Shown here one piece after another: positions 39,756-52,063 of a DNA stretch of 64,000 bases. A model generated the notes under the pieces. That model saw nothing but the letters and a program-made list of their open reading frames with translations, was not told the DNA's origin and made no database searches. Made by a program: the position numbers and the translations under genes. This DNA is from Strongyloides papillosus. Lineage: Eukaryota > Nematoda > Chromadorea > Rhabditida > Strongyloididae. Within the stretch, counting starts at the first letter, position 1; the number at the start of each line of letters is the position of its first letter. The stretch spans positions 248,001 to 312,000 of the forward strand of contig SRSI01000044.1 of NCBI GenBank assembly GCA_005656395.1, read 5' to 3'.

Positions 39756-41758
39756 TTACATTATCCTCCAAATAAGGGTAATTGATGAGATCAGGAGTAG
39801 AAAAATGACATTGAATGTGTATTTTGGAGCAATATTAATAAGTAAAGAACGAGATAATTCTAAAATATACATTTGTTAATTGATAATTGTATATCATATT
39901 TACTTTATAAAACTTACTGTAACTTTTATACTCCATATCTTTTACTTCCCTCCACATATGGCATTCTTTTCCTTTTTTAGCATTCATTGTATACATATGT
40001 GAACCGGCCTTTAAATTCATCCATTTTCCCCATTTATATCCTCCTCTGTAAGGTGGCCATTCCTTTTCATGTTTGTTTCCATTTTTTAATGTTGGCTTTC
40101 TATAAAAAATAATATATATTTTTAATGTAGAGAAGAGAAAAGAGAAATCTTCAAAACAATTTATGCAAACTTACCCAGTAGATGAAAAACTTGTCCAAAA
40201 TTGTATTACTTTTTGACTAAAATGATATTCACGTTTTGTGTAACCAGCTGTATCATTATATATTGGTACCCCAAAAACATATTCAATCTCATAACCAGTG
40301 CATTACACCTGTCCAGGTCGGCCATGGGTTCGCACTTGATGGTTGATCAAAATAATATACATAAACTTTTCCAGGATTATGCTCATATTGATCAGCAAAC
40401 CACAATGAATCACATGTAAAAAAATAATCACCAACCATTTGATTTATTTGATCAGCAAAATATTTATGTCTCCCTTGTTCCATTAATTTACAATCCTCAC
40501 TACCATATATCTTTTTTGCACTACTTCGTACTAAGAATGAATGATCTTTAAATGCAATATCAACACATTCATTAAATTCATCCATTGATAATAATGGTTG
40601 TTCCGCCTTATCAAAGTACTGCTTTAAATTATAAATATTCCAATAATTTCCCTCATCGTGATTTATGCCAATCATTAAATTAATATCTTTATCGTATTGT
40701 TTATTACGTAATGCATCAAATGCATCAATGTTACGGAAAAAATGACGATCTTTAGAAATTATTACAAAGGGAAACTCAAGAAAATAACTTATTATTGACC
40801 ACATATTATCAACAAGAGTCCCTGGTGCAACATTTCTCATACACTTCATTGTTTCCTCAACAGTTGAACGATTACATTGTACCGCATTAACTAATTTTTG
40901 ACTTTTATCTAATCCACGCTGTGGTGTATCCATACTCCACCTATTATCCAATGATCCTGATTGTAAAATACCGTTTTTAAATATTCCTTTACTACCAGGA
41001 GCAATTAAATGTGCCACAATACTACTAGCACCGGCACTCTCCCCAAATAATGCTATTTGATTTGGATTACCACCAAAATAAACAACATTATCTTTAATCC
41101 ACTTTAAAGCTAATTGTTGATCTAACATTCCAACATTTCCTGGGCATTCGTCATTATCTAAATATAAGAAACCAAATGGACCAAGTCTGTAGTTAATATT
41201 AATGACAATAACATTTCCTTGTAATGCTAAGGCTTTACCATCATATAAAATTAATGATGGACTACCGGAGGAAAAACCACCACCAAAAAGCCATACCATA
41301 ACAGTTAAATTGTAAGCTGATGATGGTGTCCAAATATTCATATAAAGACAGTCCTCTGATATTTCTGTATTAGCATTCCACATTTCGCTACCCCAAAATG
41401 ATTCATTATATGTATCACGTGCCTGAAAACATGCTGGGGATAATTTTTTTGCTCTCAATGTATTATTCCATGGTCTTTTAGAGATAGGTGGTTTGAATCG
41501 TAAATCACCAATAGGTGGTTCAGCAAATGGTACACTTAAAAAACTACGAACTTTTTCATCTAAAAATGTTGATTCTGTTCCTTGAATATATCCTAATTTT
41601 GTCTTGACGGTAACATCCTTTTGAGATGACGGTATACTGTATATCTTTTGATGGAACTATTTAAAAAAATGATGTCATTCTACTTATATATAAGAATGAT
41701 AATTACTTACATTTAAAAACAAACTTGTTAAAAATAGAGATGAATAATGAAGGAACAT
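39756..41758 (-). CDS. Acetylcholinesterase, with a one-base frameshift after the catalytic histidine
   Basis: Minus-strand exons are 41758-41711, 41656-40175, 40099-39918 and 39859-39756. Correcting one extra base at 40297 gives about 604 residues. A signal peptide lies at residues 1-23. The choline-site tryptophan is in SEMWNANTEISEDCLYMNIW (W ~109), the oxyanion hole is WLFGGGF, the catalytic serine is in FGESAGASS (~223), the glutamate is in GINHDEGNYW (~351) and the histidine is in TGVMH (~469). The FLEFPF acyl-pocket aromatics are present. Together these mark a true acetylcholinesterase rather than a generic carboxylesterase. The last exon ends in a hydrophobic tail (FNVIFLLLISSITLIW), which suggests GPI anchoring as in nematode ACE-2-type enzymes. 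As written, translation stops at 40291-40289, three codons after the histidine. Confidence 0.88.
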
Positions 41759-41772
41759 TGCTAAAAAATAAA
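41759..41772 (-). promoter_or_regulatory. Probable spliced-leader acceptor of the cholinesterase gene
   Basis: On the minus strand a T-rich tract ending TTTTTTAG lies two bases before the start ATG (41758). With so short a leader, trans-splicing of a spliced leader is more likely than an untranslated upstream exon, but either is possible. Confidence 0.45.
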
Positions 41773-43840
41773 ATTAAATTTAGATAAAAGTTTTTATTAT
41801 CGTTAGGATAACTATATGATATCAAGAAGAAATTATACACATAAAAAATTTAAGGAGTCGCACGCTAGAAGCGGTAAAAATTTAAGGGCATGCTAAGAAA
41901 ATATTTAATAAGATGATAATTAAAAAATCTTACTACTACAATTTTATAAATAACTTAAAACTCCCATTATAACTTATTCATAACTACAAAGACATATATT
42001 TAGTTATAAATAATGCCGCGTCCTTAATTGTCTCTTTAATGGGAAGGAGGGTGTATTAAAGAACGTTGTAATAAAGATAACAGAGTTAGAAAAAAGGAAT
42101 AATCGGAAATGGTAATAGCTCTTTTATATCTTGATCTTTTATTTATTTTATCAAAAATATAAATAAATAAATATCTAAGGAGGAGAGAGGGGAAAAATTT
42201 TTTGTAGAATGATAAAATTACATAAAAATAATTATTAAAGAATACATTTTTAATCGTTTATATATTTTAAAGCAATGTTAATTTTGTTAACAAAATGATA
42301 ATGTTAATAACAATCTTTCAATAAAATAAACTAATACATATGTCCTTTATCTTTACCAAAAATTAGTTCCAATTAAATACTTTAATGCTTTTAACATTCT
42401 CATTTTCTTCCACTAATTATATATATTTTATTTATTTTAAAAATCATATATAGGAATATAAAGTTAAAAGATAATTTGCCATTTGTTTATTACATCTATT
42501 TAAAAAATTGGTTTATAACAAAGGAAATATAAAGATTTTTAATAATTGATTAATGGTTCTTTTTACTATTTTTCTTGTTGATTTATTTGAAATATGATAA
42601 AATAATTTTTGTATCATTGATGGTAGATTAAAAATATTACAAGTATTAAGAGATAAGAGAGGTATAAATTTAATATAAAAAATGGAGATAAATTTTTAAA
42701 AATGATTAGTAATAAGTATTTTTAATGGATTTTTATAAATAAATAAAAATAAATTAAAAAGCAATTTGTATAAGTATTTTGGCATGATTGAAGATATATA
42801 TATTTAATAATCTTTTTTAAAAAGGTTTGATATCTTTTACCATTCATAAAGAGAAGATATATAACAAAAGGGAGGAGTAAATATGGTGAAGATGAAGTTA
42901 ATTTTGATAGCTAAGTATATCTAAAATCACTCGTGAAGAATACTTAATATTAAATAAGAAGAAAATGTTAAAGTGATTGCTACTTGCAATCCGACAAATA
43001 CTTTGGAGTACAACATTAAATATTTCATAAAGCTCTTCTTTTCTTTTAATACTATATTCCGCCTTAAGGTTTTTCCAAGAAAAAGTTAATGTCTTAAAAG
43101 GAGGTATATATTTGTACGTAATTTACTTGATACTTATACAGTTTAAAAATGACAAAATATTTGTAAATACAATAAATTTAGAAATAAAAAAGGGACATGA
43201 ATAATAAACCATGATATAATATTTAAAAAAGGAAAAATAATATTTAGTGTGATACGATATTTTTTAATGAACAGATAATATTTCTGACGATAGAAAAAAT
43301 ACTGTCTACTTATAATAAAAATATTTTCTAGAAATTGACAAATTTTAAAAGTAACTTAAGATGCGTGGTGTGTCAAATGTACTTATAAAATTTGTCTATT
43401 TTATCATCCTTAACATCATAATTATAAAAGACTACCTTTATCAACTTACTGAAATCCAATTTTGATATTTGAATATAATGTCAAATATACTATAATTTAA
43501 TAGCTTCACCCGTAAAAAGTAACAATTGAATAAAGATAAATATTATGACAAATGAAGTAATAATCTTTATGTAATGTTTGTTGTAAAAATAATTAAAGTT
43601 TATGGGTGAAACAATATAAATTTTGAGTAAATAATAGTGAGAAAAATAAATCTAAGAATATAAAAATAAATTTCAGCTTGGGAGTTCTCCAATACAAAAT
43701 ATCATTAAATATTAAAGAAAAATCTTTTATAATTTTAAAAAGGCTTACAAAAACTTTTATAACAGTCCAATAAGTGGTAATATTATATTAATATCTAAAA
43801 ATTAAATTTCCGCTTCAAATACATTTTTCTTTTATGTTTC

Positions 43841-43876
<36 letters not shown>

Positions 43877-46431
43877 GTAAATATATGCAACAATCTGGTA
43901 AAATTTTTAAAAAGTCTAGAAATATAAAGGAGTATAAGATTCTATAATAATGTGTCAGATTACTACTTTATCACTTTTGGCAGTCTATATTTAAAAACAT
44001 GACAATCCATAATCATCTATAATGTTAAATTATAAGTGGCATAAGATATTTTGAATAGAGGTGCAGTCAAATAAATCATGAAATTTATGTATATTAAGAA
44101 TTAAGGAGAATTGAAAATATAAATTTGATATACTGTAAAAGAGTTAATTTTGAAAAATTTTTAATAAATGAGGCTAACTTTGTACATAAAATTAGAAGAT
44201 TTCTCTGCAAACATTATAGTTATTAAGCTAATAAATAACCTCCTTAAAGCTCAATACCATTTCGTATGTTAGTTAGAAACTTAAAATCATTAACATCCTA
44301 ATATCAGATATTCCTCTAATGACATCAAAATTATAAAAGAAAATTCTTAATTTGTAAAAGTTTTCTTTTCAAATTTGAGAGGAAGAAAGAAAAAGGATAT
44401 TATGTCTTTCTTTTGTCACAAACACACAATAAAATGCTATTTTCATTAATTATTATATAAAAAAAATAAATGTCTTCTTGAATGCGTTATAAATGCAGTT
44501 ATAATCAGTTAATCAGATTTGATTTATTATTTTATTTAAATTTAATTATACTTTGTAGTATAAAATATAACTAATTTAATTTATAAAAATCGTTTTTTAT
44601 TTTTACAACTATTTAATAAATTTGAAATTTGGTTTTGAAATAAGTTTCTACTAGAAATCATGTAAAAAATTTTAAACATTTATAATAGCCATAATTTATC
44701 ATTTTAAAAAATATTATAAAGATATTTTTAAAAAAGATTTTCTTATCCTAACACTACCAATTTTTTAAGTACAAAAAAAACATTATAATATTATGGTAAA
44801 AAAAATAATAGCAAATAGAATCTAAAGGATTTTTAGTACTGACGGTTAGTTAAATATTTAAATATGTTAATATAATCAATCAATCCAAAAACAAAATCTT
44901 TTAAATATCATAAAAATGTAAAAATCATTTCTATAATGCTTATAAAACTGTGATGTTTTTTCAAAATACTATGCAATTTTTAAAAAATGACGGTAAATAT
45001 GAGCATCCTATTTATTGTAAACTACTTTTAAATAACTGATGAAAATAGAGAAAAGAAACTTTTTACCTCCAATTATTTTAATAATTATCATCATGTAATT
45101 ACTTTTATTATGATAATATTTTAAAAATCAATGTTAAAACAAAACAATTACTACTACAAAAATAACACATTAAAATGATTAAGTAAAAACTGATCATTAA
45201 ATTATAAATATAAATTGAATTGTTTTTTTGTTATATTTTTTTTGAAATGCCACTTCAGATATTCATTAAAAGTTTTGTTAAAAAAGATAACAAATGTCAG
45301 GGAATAACATAATAAAAAATAAATATTGTGTTTTCATTTTTAATTTCATTGTAAATTTAATCTTATTAACTATAATTTTGAAATTATTATTTGTACAAAA
45401 AATTTCTTATCAAAAAAATAAATTTTATTTACTTGAAAAATAATTAGTTTATCACATCGCAAAAATATGATTGCTTTTTATCGTTCCCCTTGGTAAATAT
45501 ATTTCTACTATAATTTTAATATATTTGTTATCAAATTATGATTCAATTAATGTATCTTGATCTGCAGATTCTAGTACAAATTAGTCTGTTACTCTTTTAA
45601 TTAGCTTTTTCTATTAATTTATTTTTGTTAATAAAGCAAATAATGATGAAAAGTTTTTAAAGTCATCACTTCTCTGTTATCTATTTAAAAATTCATTTTA
45701 TTTTTTGAATTATTTATTTCACATTCAAAACAAGGAAAAAAATTACGCCCACTGTATTTTACTATAATTTTGCTAATAACATAGATAACTTTGGAGAAAT
45801 GTTCATATAGACATATTACCATTAGTGCACTACATATTTTTTCTATGTCAGTGCATATTCAAATTTCTCTAGTAATAAAACACATTACGTATGCGTAAGG
45901 AAACATTCTAATCTATTTGGTTATTTTTTATTTATTAATTATACGAAAATTATTGTTAAAATAATTAGTTACTTTTAACATATTAACGATATTCATAATA
46001 TTGATTATCGTTATCATTAATTAGTTACCACCATGTTATTGTTTTTCTTACCAGAACGGATTACCAAAAATAGTAATTTAATAACTACTGGGGGACCTTT
46101 TAATCAATTAGAGTGTTACCTTCATTTTACAATCGCGTTTTTATATATTTCGTAACCAAAATTTGGTAATTAACTAATAAATTTATACAGCATAACTAAA
46201 CAAACAAAACTTGTATTTTAATGAGACTAAAACTAGATAGGAGTATTTTATTCATTACACCTATTAACAATCATTTCCTTTTCGCTACTATACGATTTAT
46301 TTATATCAATTTCTAATTTATTTATATATATCATATCTTTATTTCTTAACCATTTAGATTATCGCAGTAATGCCAAATCACTATTACACTACTATTAAAA
46401 ACTTTTTTTTAATTTGAACATTTTTCTTTCA
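41773..46431. other. 4.7 kb A/T-rich intergenic DNA
   Basis: It lies between divergently oriented genes and must contain the cholinesterase and RSBN1-family promoters. The only clear repeat is a TA microsatellite at about 43845-43872. No gene is seen. Confidence 0.45.
43845..43872. repeat. TA dinucleotide microsatellite
   Basis: About fourteen uninterrupted TA units. Confidence 0.9.
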
Positions 46432-47880
46432 ATGATAAAAACAATTTTTTATAAGTCAAAATCTGCAAATATGTTGCATGGTGAACGGGACAAATCCATC
46501 ACTCAGGAAAGCAAAGAATCTAGAGAGTTGAGGAAATCAAAGGAATGTGAATTGATGGATGGTCGACAATCCCGGTCATCATCAAAACCCCAAAAATTGG
46601 AGAGAACTAAATGTGATGTTGAGAGAGAATGTCGAATTCCGAAGAAACAACCAAAAGTAGAAATTAAGAATGAGGCTAGGGAGAGGATGGATATGGAACG
46701 TTCGAAGGAAGAGCCAAAATCTGACAACGAACGACAGCTTCCGAGAATTAGTAAAAAATTTACGAAATTTATTAAGTTTGATATAGATCCTAATGGTCAA
46801 GGGGAATTTTTAAGAGTAAATTGGAAAGATGTTATTAATGTCTTAACATTAGAGGAACAAAAGAGATTTGTGGATCAATTTATTCGTTTGGCATACTGGG
46901 AGGTTAATGAGAACGCTGTTTTTGTTTGTGCTATAATCGAAAACGGTGCTAGTGATATTGAGGATATGTTTAATTGGTTAATGAAGGATTTCCCAAACAT
47001 TCCAGTAAGGTGCGGTTCTCTAACCAGTAAGGTACACACAAAAGTTACAAAGTATAAAGATTACTATGAAAAGGTCATAGAAAATTATTCCAATGGAACA
47101 TTTCGCTATGGTGGATTGGAGGCTTTAAGTATCGTAGGAAAGAAAAAGGAGGAATATGGCGGGGTGTTTGAGGAATACTTAGATCAATTGAATAATCATA
47201 TAATTACTGGTCCAATTATGCCTTGGGGCAAATTTACTATCAATACTGGTATGAAACCAAGTGACAGTGATGACGGTCCAATTTTTTGGGTACGTCCTGG
47301 TGAGCAATGCTTTACAACTGACGAGATTGATGGAAGTAGTAAGGACAAACAAAAGCCAAAGTATTGTGGATTAAGAAAACGTCCTAAAAGAGAAATTATC
47401 TTTCAAGATCGTACACCTTCTCATGCCGATTTTACTAAGTGTGGTTTAGTAAAGGATTGTACTGGGGCTGTTGGAATTTTAAAAGCTATCAGAGGTCCCT
47501 CAGATCCACATACAGGAATTAATAGAATCTTAAAAGATGTTGTATGTTTTCCCGCGCAACATATTGATGAAATCGTCCAGTTTTTGAATATCGATTTATC
47601 CCATCCACCATTGAATCAATGTAATGTTTGGGTTGATGAAGGTAGATTAAATGAACTGAGACGTAATAATATAAAATATGTCCATGTATCGTTAAAGGAA
47701 AATTGTGTTTATTTTCTTCCCAGAAAAGTCATCCACCAATTTAGAACCGTCTCAGCCTGTTCCTCAATTGCATGGCACGCAAGACTAAGACAGTATTATA
47801 GCAATAATAATGACGGTGAAGTCCCTTTAAGTGTTGACTCTTCGAAATCTAATGATGTATTCGTATTTGAACGCGAATAA
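46432..47880 (+). CDS. RSBN1/DPY-21-family putative JmjC histone demethylase, intronless
   Basis: One exon of 482 residues from ATG 46432 (MIKTIFYKSK); ATG 46471 is a possible alternative. Residues 1-105 are a charged, Arg/Lys/Glu/Ser-rich region. From about 107 the protein follows the RSBN1 family: KKFTKFIKFDIDPNGQG, the NYSNGTFRYGGL block (~218-229), MPWGKF, then HADFTKCGLVKD (~331), GPSDPHTGINRILKDVVCF, LSHPPLNQCNVWVD and VIHQFRTVSACSSIAWHARL near the end. HAD (331-333) and H435 fit the HxD...H iron-binding pattern of JmjC oxygenases. DPY-21, the C. elegans member, removes a methyl group from H4K20me2 in dosage compensation. The activity here is inferred. The protein is shorter than RSBN1 or DPY-21, has no introns and is visibly G/C-richer than its neighbours. 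Confidence 0.87.
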   Translation: MIKTIFYKSKSANMLHGERDKSITQESKESRELRKSKECELMDGRQSRSSSKPQKLERTKCDVERECRIPKKQPKVEIKNEARERMDMERSKEEPKSDNERQLPRISKKFTKFIKFDIDPNGQGEFLRVNWKDVINVLTLEEQKRFVDQFIRLAYWEVNENAVFVCAIIENGASDIEDMFNWLMKDFPNIPVRCGSLTSKVHTKVTKYKDYYEKVIENYSNGTFRYGGLEALSIVGKKKEEYGGVFEEYLDQLNNHIITGPIMPWGKFTINTGMKPSDSDDGPIFWVRPGEQCFTTDEIDGSSKDKQKPKYCGLRKRPKREIIFQDRTPSHADFTKCGLVKDCTGAVGILKAIRGPSDPHTGINRILKDVVCFPAQHIDEIVQFLNIDLSHPPLNQCNVWVDEGRLNELRRNNIKYVHVSLKENCVYFLPRKVIHQFRTVSACSSIAWHARLRQYYSNNNDGEVPLSVDSSKSNDVFVFERE

Positions 47881-50800
47881 CTAATTTCTTTTAATATAGT
47901 TACTTACTTCTATCCTCGCAAAAAAATTATAATGATGTACTTATATATTTTCTAATGAAAGAAATTTTATTTAATGGCATCTCATTGGAAATAGTTACAG
48001 AAAACCAAAGTTAAAGAGTGTTATCTCATATAAATTAAAATAGATCTCTTATTTTTACTTTTGAAAAGTGATTTACACTTAAGATATGTGGCAACGATGT
48101 TTTTATCATACGTTGAACTCTTAGCATATTTTCTTCATTTATTTTTAAAGGAATATTTTTAGAGATAGTTTTTTTAGTTTGTAATTTTGATCTTTGTTAA
48201 TATGTTTTAATATATATATACTAATCACTAAATAAAACTTTATATTTTTTAAACTTTCTATACATTGTAATACAGTATGTCTGTAAAACTCCAAAGATAC
48301 TGTAAGAAATAGAATGAATAATAAAAATAATTTTGAGTCTGTGTATTTATCCACTAGTTGTTTTAATAATGAAAGATGCAAATGGATGGTTTATATATAA
48401 CTAAAAAACAGAAATGATTTTAGGAAAACAATGATTTACTGAAAAAGACAAAACAGAATTTACATGAAATCGGTTTAAGTTTTATGACGAAAGATATTTT
48501 AAAATAGGCTTATATACACAAAAAAAATGGGAAGCATTTTTTTGTAAAATGTAATGAATTTTTCACACTTAACAAAATTTGAATTTTCTTGATTTGCGAC
48601 TAATTTTATCGCAATTATATGGTACATAAAAAGTTAAAACAATAATTAAGTAGTTACTAAAATAAGTTACTAATCTTTATTATATCATTGTTATTTTTAA
48701 ACTAAGATTGTTTTCTACAATACATTAAATATAGATTATAATTTAATTTTATATAAGATTATAAATGCGTTCATAAAAAGTTTTTTTTAACATACCAAAA
48801 TATTTTTATCAATAAGTTTTTATAGCTTGAGTTATTATAATTTATACTTTTATTATAAGATTACACTCTGCTGAAGGCCGAAAATTTTTTTTAATGACTT
48901 TAATGATCCTATTAAAAAAATTAAATCTATGAAAAGTTATAATATTATATGGATTTTTATCTATAATAAAAAATATCTTCTACATATTTAAAGTTAATAT
49001 ATGAACAAATACTAAAATAATATTTTTAATTATTAATGCTTTGAGTGGTTAAATATTAATTTTTGGCTTTTTGTTATTATTATTATGAGTTTTTATATTT
49101 ATTGTTGCTAATAATTTGTTTAGAAAAATGATTTTTATTAAAATTTAACAACTTTACACGAAATTGAGTTTTAACAACGTATTTTATGTATATTAGAAAA
49201 AAAAATTAGATCCTAGGATTAGCATTATATCAAAAACATTAATATTAAATAAAAGTTACATTACTTAAAATATAAAACATATGTAATTTTGTAAAATAAC
49301 AGCAAAATTTTGCGACAACCTAACATTTTTCATCGTTTAAAACATTTTTCTGTCGTTTGATAATTATAAAATATAAATATATGTTGATTATTTTAATAGG
49401 TGGGAATTTTTATTGCATTTTAGATAGATTCGTCAAATTTTTTCTCATTTTTTTTTCTGTGTTTAGGAATTTAAAAAAGCTACCTTATATTACTAGCTTA
49501 GAGTTGTAAAATTAATGTTGTATTTTAATAACCTATAAGTTTAAAAATATCGGAGAGACACAATTAGTGTAAAATTGTTTTAAATAAGTTAAAAATAAAA
49601 GGATGGTCTTTTTTAAATAAAAAAAATTTTATTAAAAAATGATAAATTTTACTAATATTTAAAAAAATAAAGTAAATTGAGGGCAATATGCTTTTTGCTT
49701 TGTCATGTCAGATGCAATTAACGTAAAAGTTATGATTTATTTTATCTCAATGGATTTCTTTTATTTATTTTTCCTCTAAAATTTAATCAAATTTAATTTA
49801 TATACATGTGATGAAAAATTTATAAATCAACCATATTATAAGATAAAGAATTGGAAAACATGTAGGTTATAAACTAATAAAAAGTTATATTTTTAGATCT
49901 TTTATTGTTACAAAAACAATAAAAGATTAAATTAGAAATTAGAATTACTAGTGCAAAATAATATCTATATTTGAAAGAACTTATTTTTTTGAGTAAAAAT
50001 AGATGTAATGTTGAAAAAAGTTAGACTATTTAAAACTAACCTACCTTCGTTTTTTTCAATTTATTAATATTTCTTTATTTCCATATATTAATAATAGATT
50101 TTAATATTTTTTAAAATCATTTTAATAATATTCATCAAAATAGTAAATCTATTAGACTGTTTATTCAAAGTATAGAAATATTTGTATAAACATAATATTA
50201 AAATAGAAAACTGCTAGCTAAGCCATCTACTTTGAATATAAAAAGCGAATGTTTTTATTTTTATAAATTGATGATATCAAAAAAACCTTTGAAAAAAGAA
50301 TCAAACTCCAAGTTAAAATACAAATAAATTGTTATATTATGCTAAAAGAATAGTTTACATGTCAGTGAGAAAAATCTTAGTTATATGATTCAAAAAATGC
50401 ACTTCTATTATGGAAAACTTCTATCTTATATTTGGAAAAAAAAACATCTAAAAATGAGTCTAATATTTAAGAAATAAAAGTTTAATTTTTATAAAAAGTA
50501 ATAAATGGTTTTTTATATTAAAGCTAATATTTAGATAGCCATAAAAATATATAAAAAGGGAGAAATATTTAAAATCTGGTATTACTAATTTGAAGTCTTT
50601 AAGAATACTTTAGTCATAGAAATTTCATTTCACATAAAAAATATATTAATGAAATTTTTTTGTAAAATAATTCTTAAACTTCTATCACAACGGAACACTA
50701 TAACAAATTAAAATGTATCCTAAATAGCATGAAAAATAGCACTTTTTTAAATATTGCTTTGTACTAATGAATATAATTATAAATATAATGCTTTTGCTTT

Positions 50801-51334
50801 TTAATTTATAAATAGCTTTTCCTGATTAAATGTTGTGGCATTCAAAACAATTTAGTATTAATTCAATTTAAAAGTAGTTTCTAATATTTATACATTTAGA
50901 AAAGATTTTTCTAATGGATTGTCAAAGCATCATAAGTTAATAAAAGGCACGCCTATAAGGGTTTGTTAGAATCTTTTTTTAATTTTTTTGGTGAAATATT
51001 TTAAAATTTAATTTAATCAATAGGGAAAGTTAACAATTCTAACATTTATTTTAATAATAATAAGTCATTGTTGCTAAATAATATACAAATATATACTCGT
51101 TTGCAAATTAAAAAATTTTTTTTGTAATGAAATACAAATAACATATTTAAAAAGTAACATTCCTATAATAAAAAATAATGTTTTCAAATTTCGATATAAA
51201 CAATTAAAAATTTTCCAATTGATGGTTGTTATGATGAATCCACCAAAAAAAGTATGTTTATGAAAAGGAGTATTGTGATGATGATAATTGTAATGTAGGT
51301 GCAGAATGAAGCCCTACATTTATAACAATCACTA
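47881..51334. other. 3.5 kb A/T-rich intergenic DNA
   Basis: No supportable gene. The minus frame at 48145-48381 is low-complexity. Near 49690 and 50220-50260 the composition is slightly more balanced, without coding signal. Confidence 0.45.
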
Positions 51335-51572
51335 CTACTTTTGTTTAATTTTTTTATCTTTTTTCAATTGTCTCAATTCACTTGATGATTTAGAGTTTTT
51401 AATAATTTTATTTTGTAATTGTCGTGATTTTTTCTTTTTATAATCTTTATTATATGGTTCCTCTTGTATGATACAGTGCTTAGAAAATTTTCTATGTGTT
51501 ATGGAGGAGTTGAAACAGTTTGTTTTATACACAGAAAAATTTTTCGCATCAAAAATAGGACTGAAAAATTAA
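51335..51572 (-). other. Lys-rich stop-free frame, possible exon of a split small gene
   Basis: On the minus strand a frame without stops runs from a TTTTTCAG acceptor (near 51555-51562) to a stop at 51335-51337. It includes THRKFSKHCIIQEEPYNK and a Lys-rich end (KKDKKIKQK). It has no ATG start, so it could only be a downstream exon. It lies on the far side of the nested repeats from the CxxC protein at 53554-53697. I could not find a donor/acceptor pair that joins them in phase, so this stays a candidate. Confidence 0.25.
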
Positions 51573-52063
51573 AAAATTTTGAATATAATTTCAAAAATAG
51601 AACTAAGCAATTAAAAAATGATCTATGCTGTCAAAAAAAGAAGTATGCTTTTAGAATTATCCCATCAAAAATAGAACTATGGTTTCAAAAAAAGGAATAT
51701 GCTTTCAAAAAAAATACCAAGCAATTATTCTTAATCAATTTAAAAAATAAGCTAATTATATTTTCAAAAAATTTTAGGATCAAAATATTAAGATAAAGAA
51801 ATTTTAAACAATGGTAGTCTTAATAATATTGAAAACAAGAATATTAAGAAATATTAATAAATTAAAAATAATATTTTAGACAATTAAATCCATTGCAACT
51901 TAAAAATCTAGATTTTAAAAATACTGTCAAAATATTTCTTTGATATCTGATTTTCATATATAAGACAAAATTGATTTGATGCAGTAGAAAAGTAAAAATA
52001 TTTGTTATATTACATTTCCAAATTGTTTTACAAATGGCATTTGATTTAAAAATTATCTATATA

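Noticed and set aside
43845..43872. TA tract as a replication or centromere element
   Set aside because: A plain dinucleotide microsatellite in A/T-rich DNA; nothing else supports a special role.
46414..46431. Start of the RSBN1-family protein at 46414
   Set aside because: That codon is TTG; the first ATG in frame is 46432.
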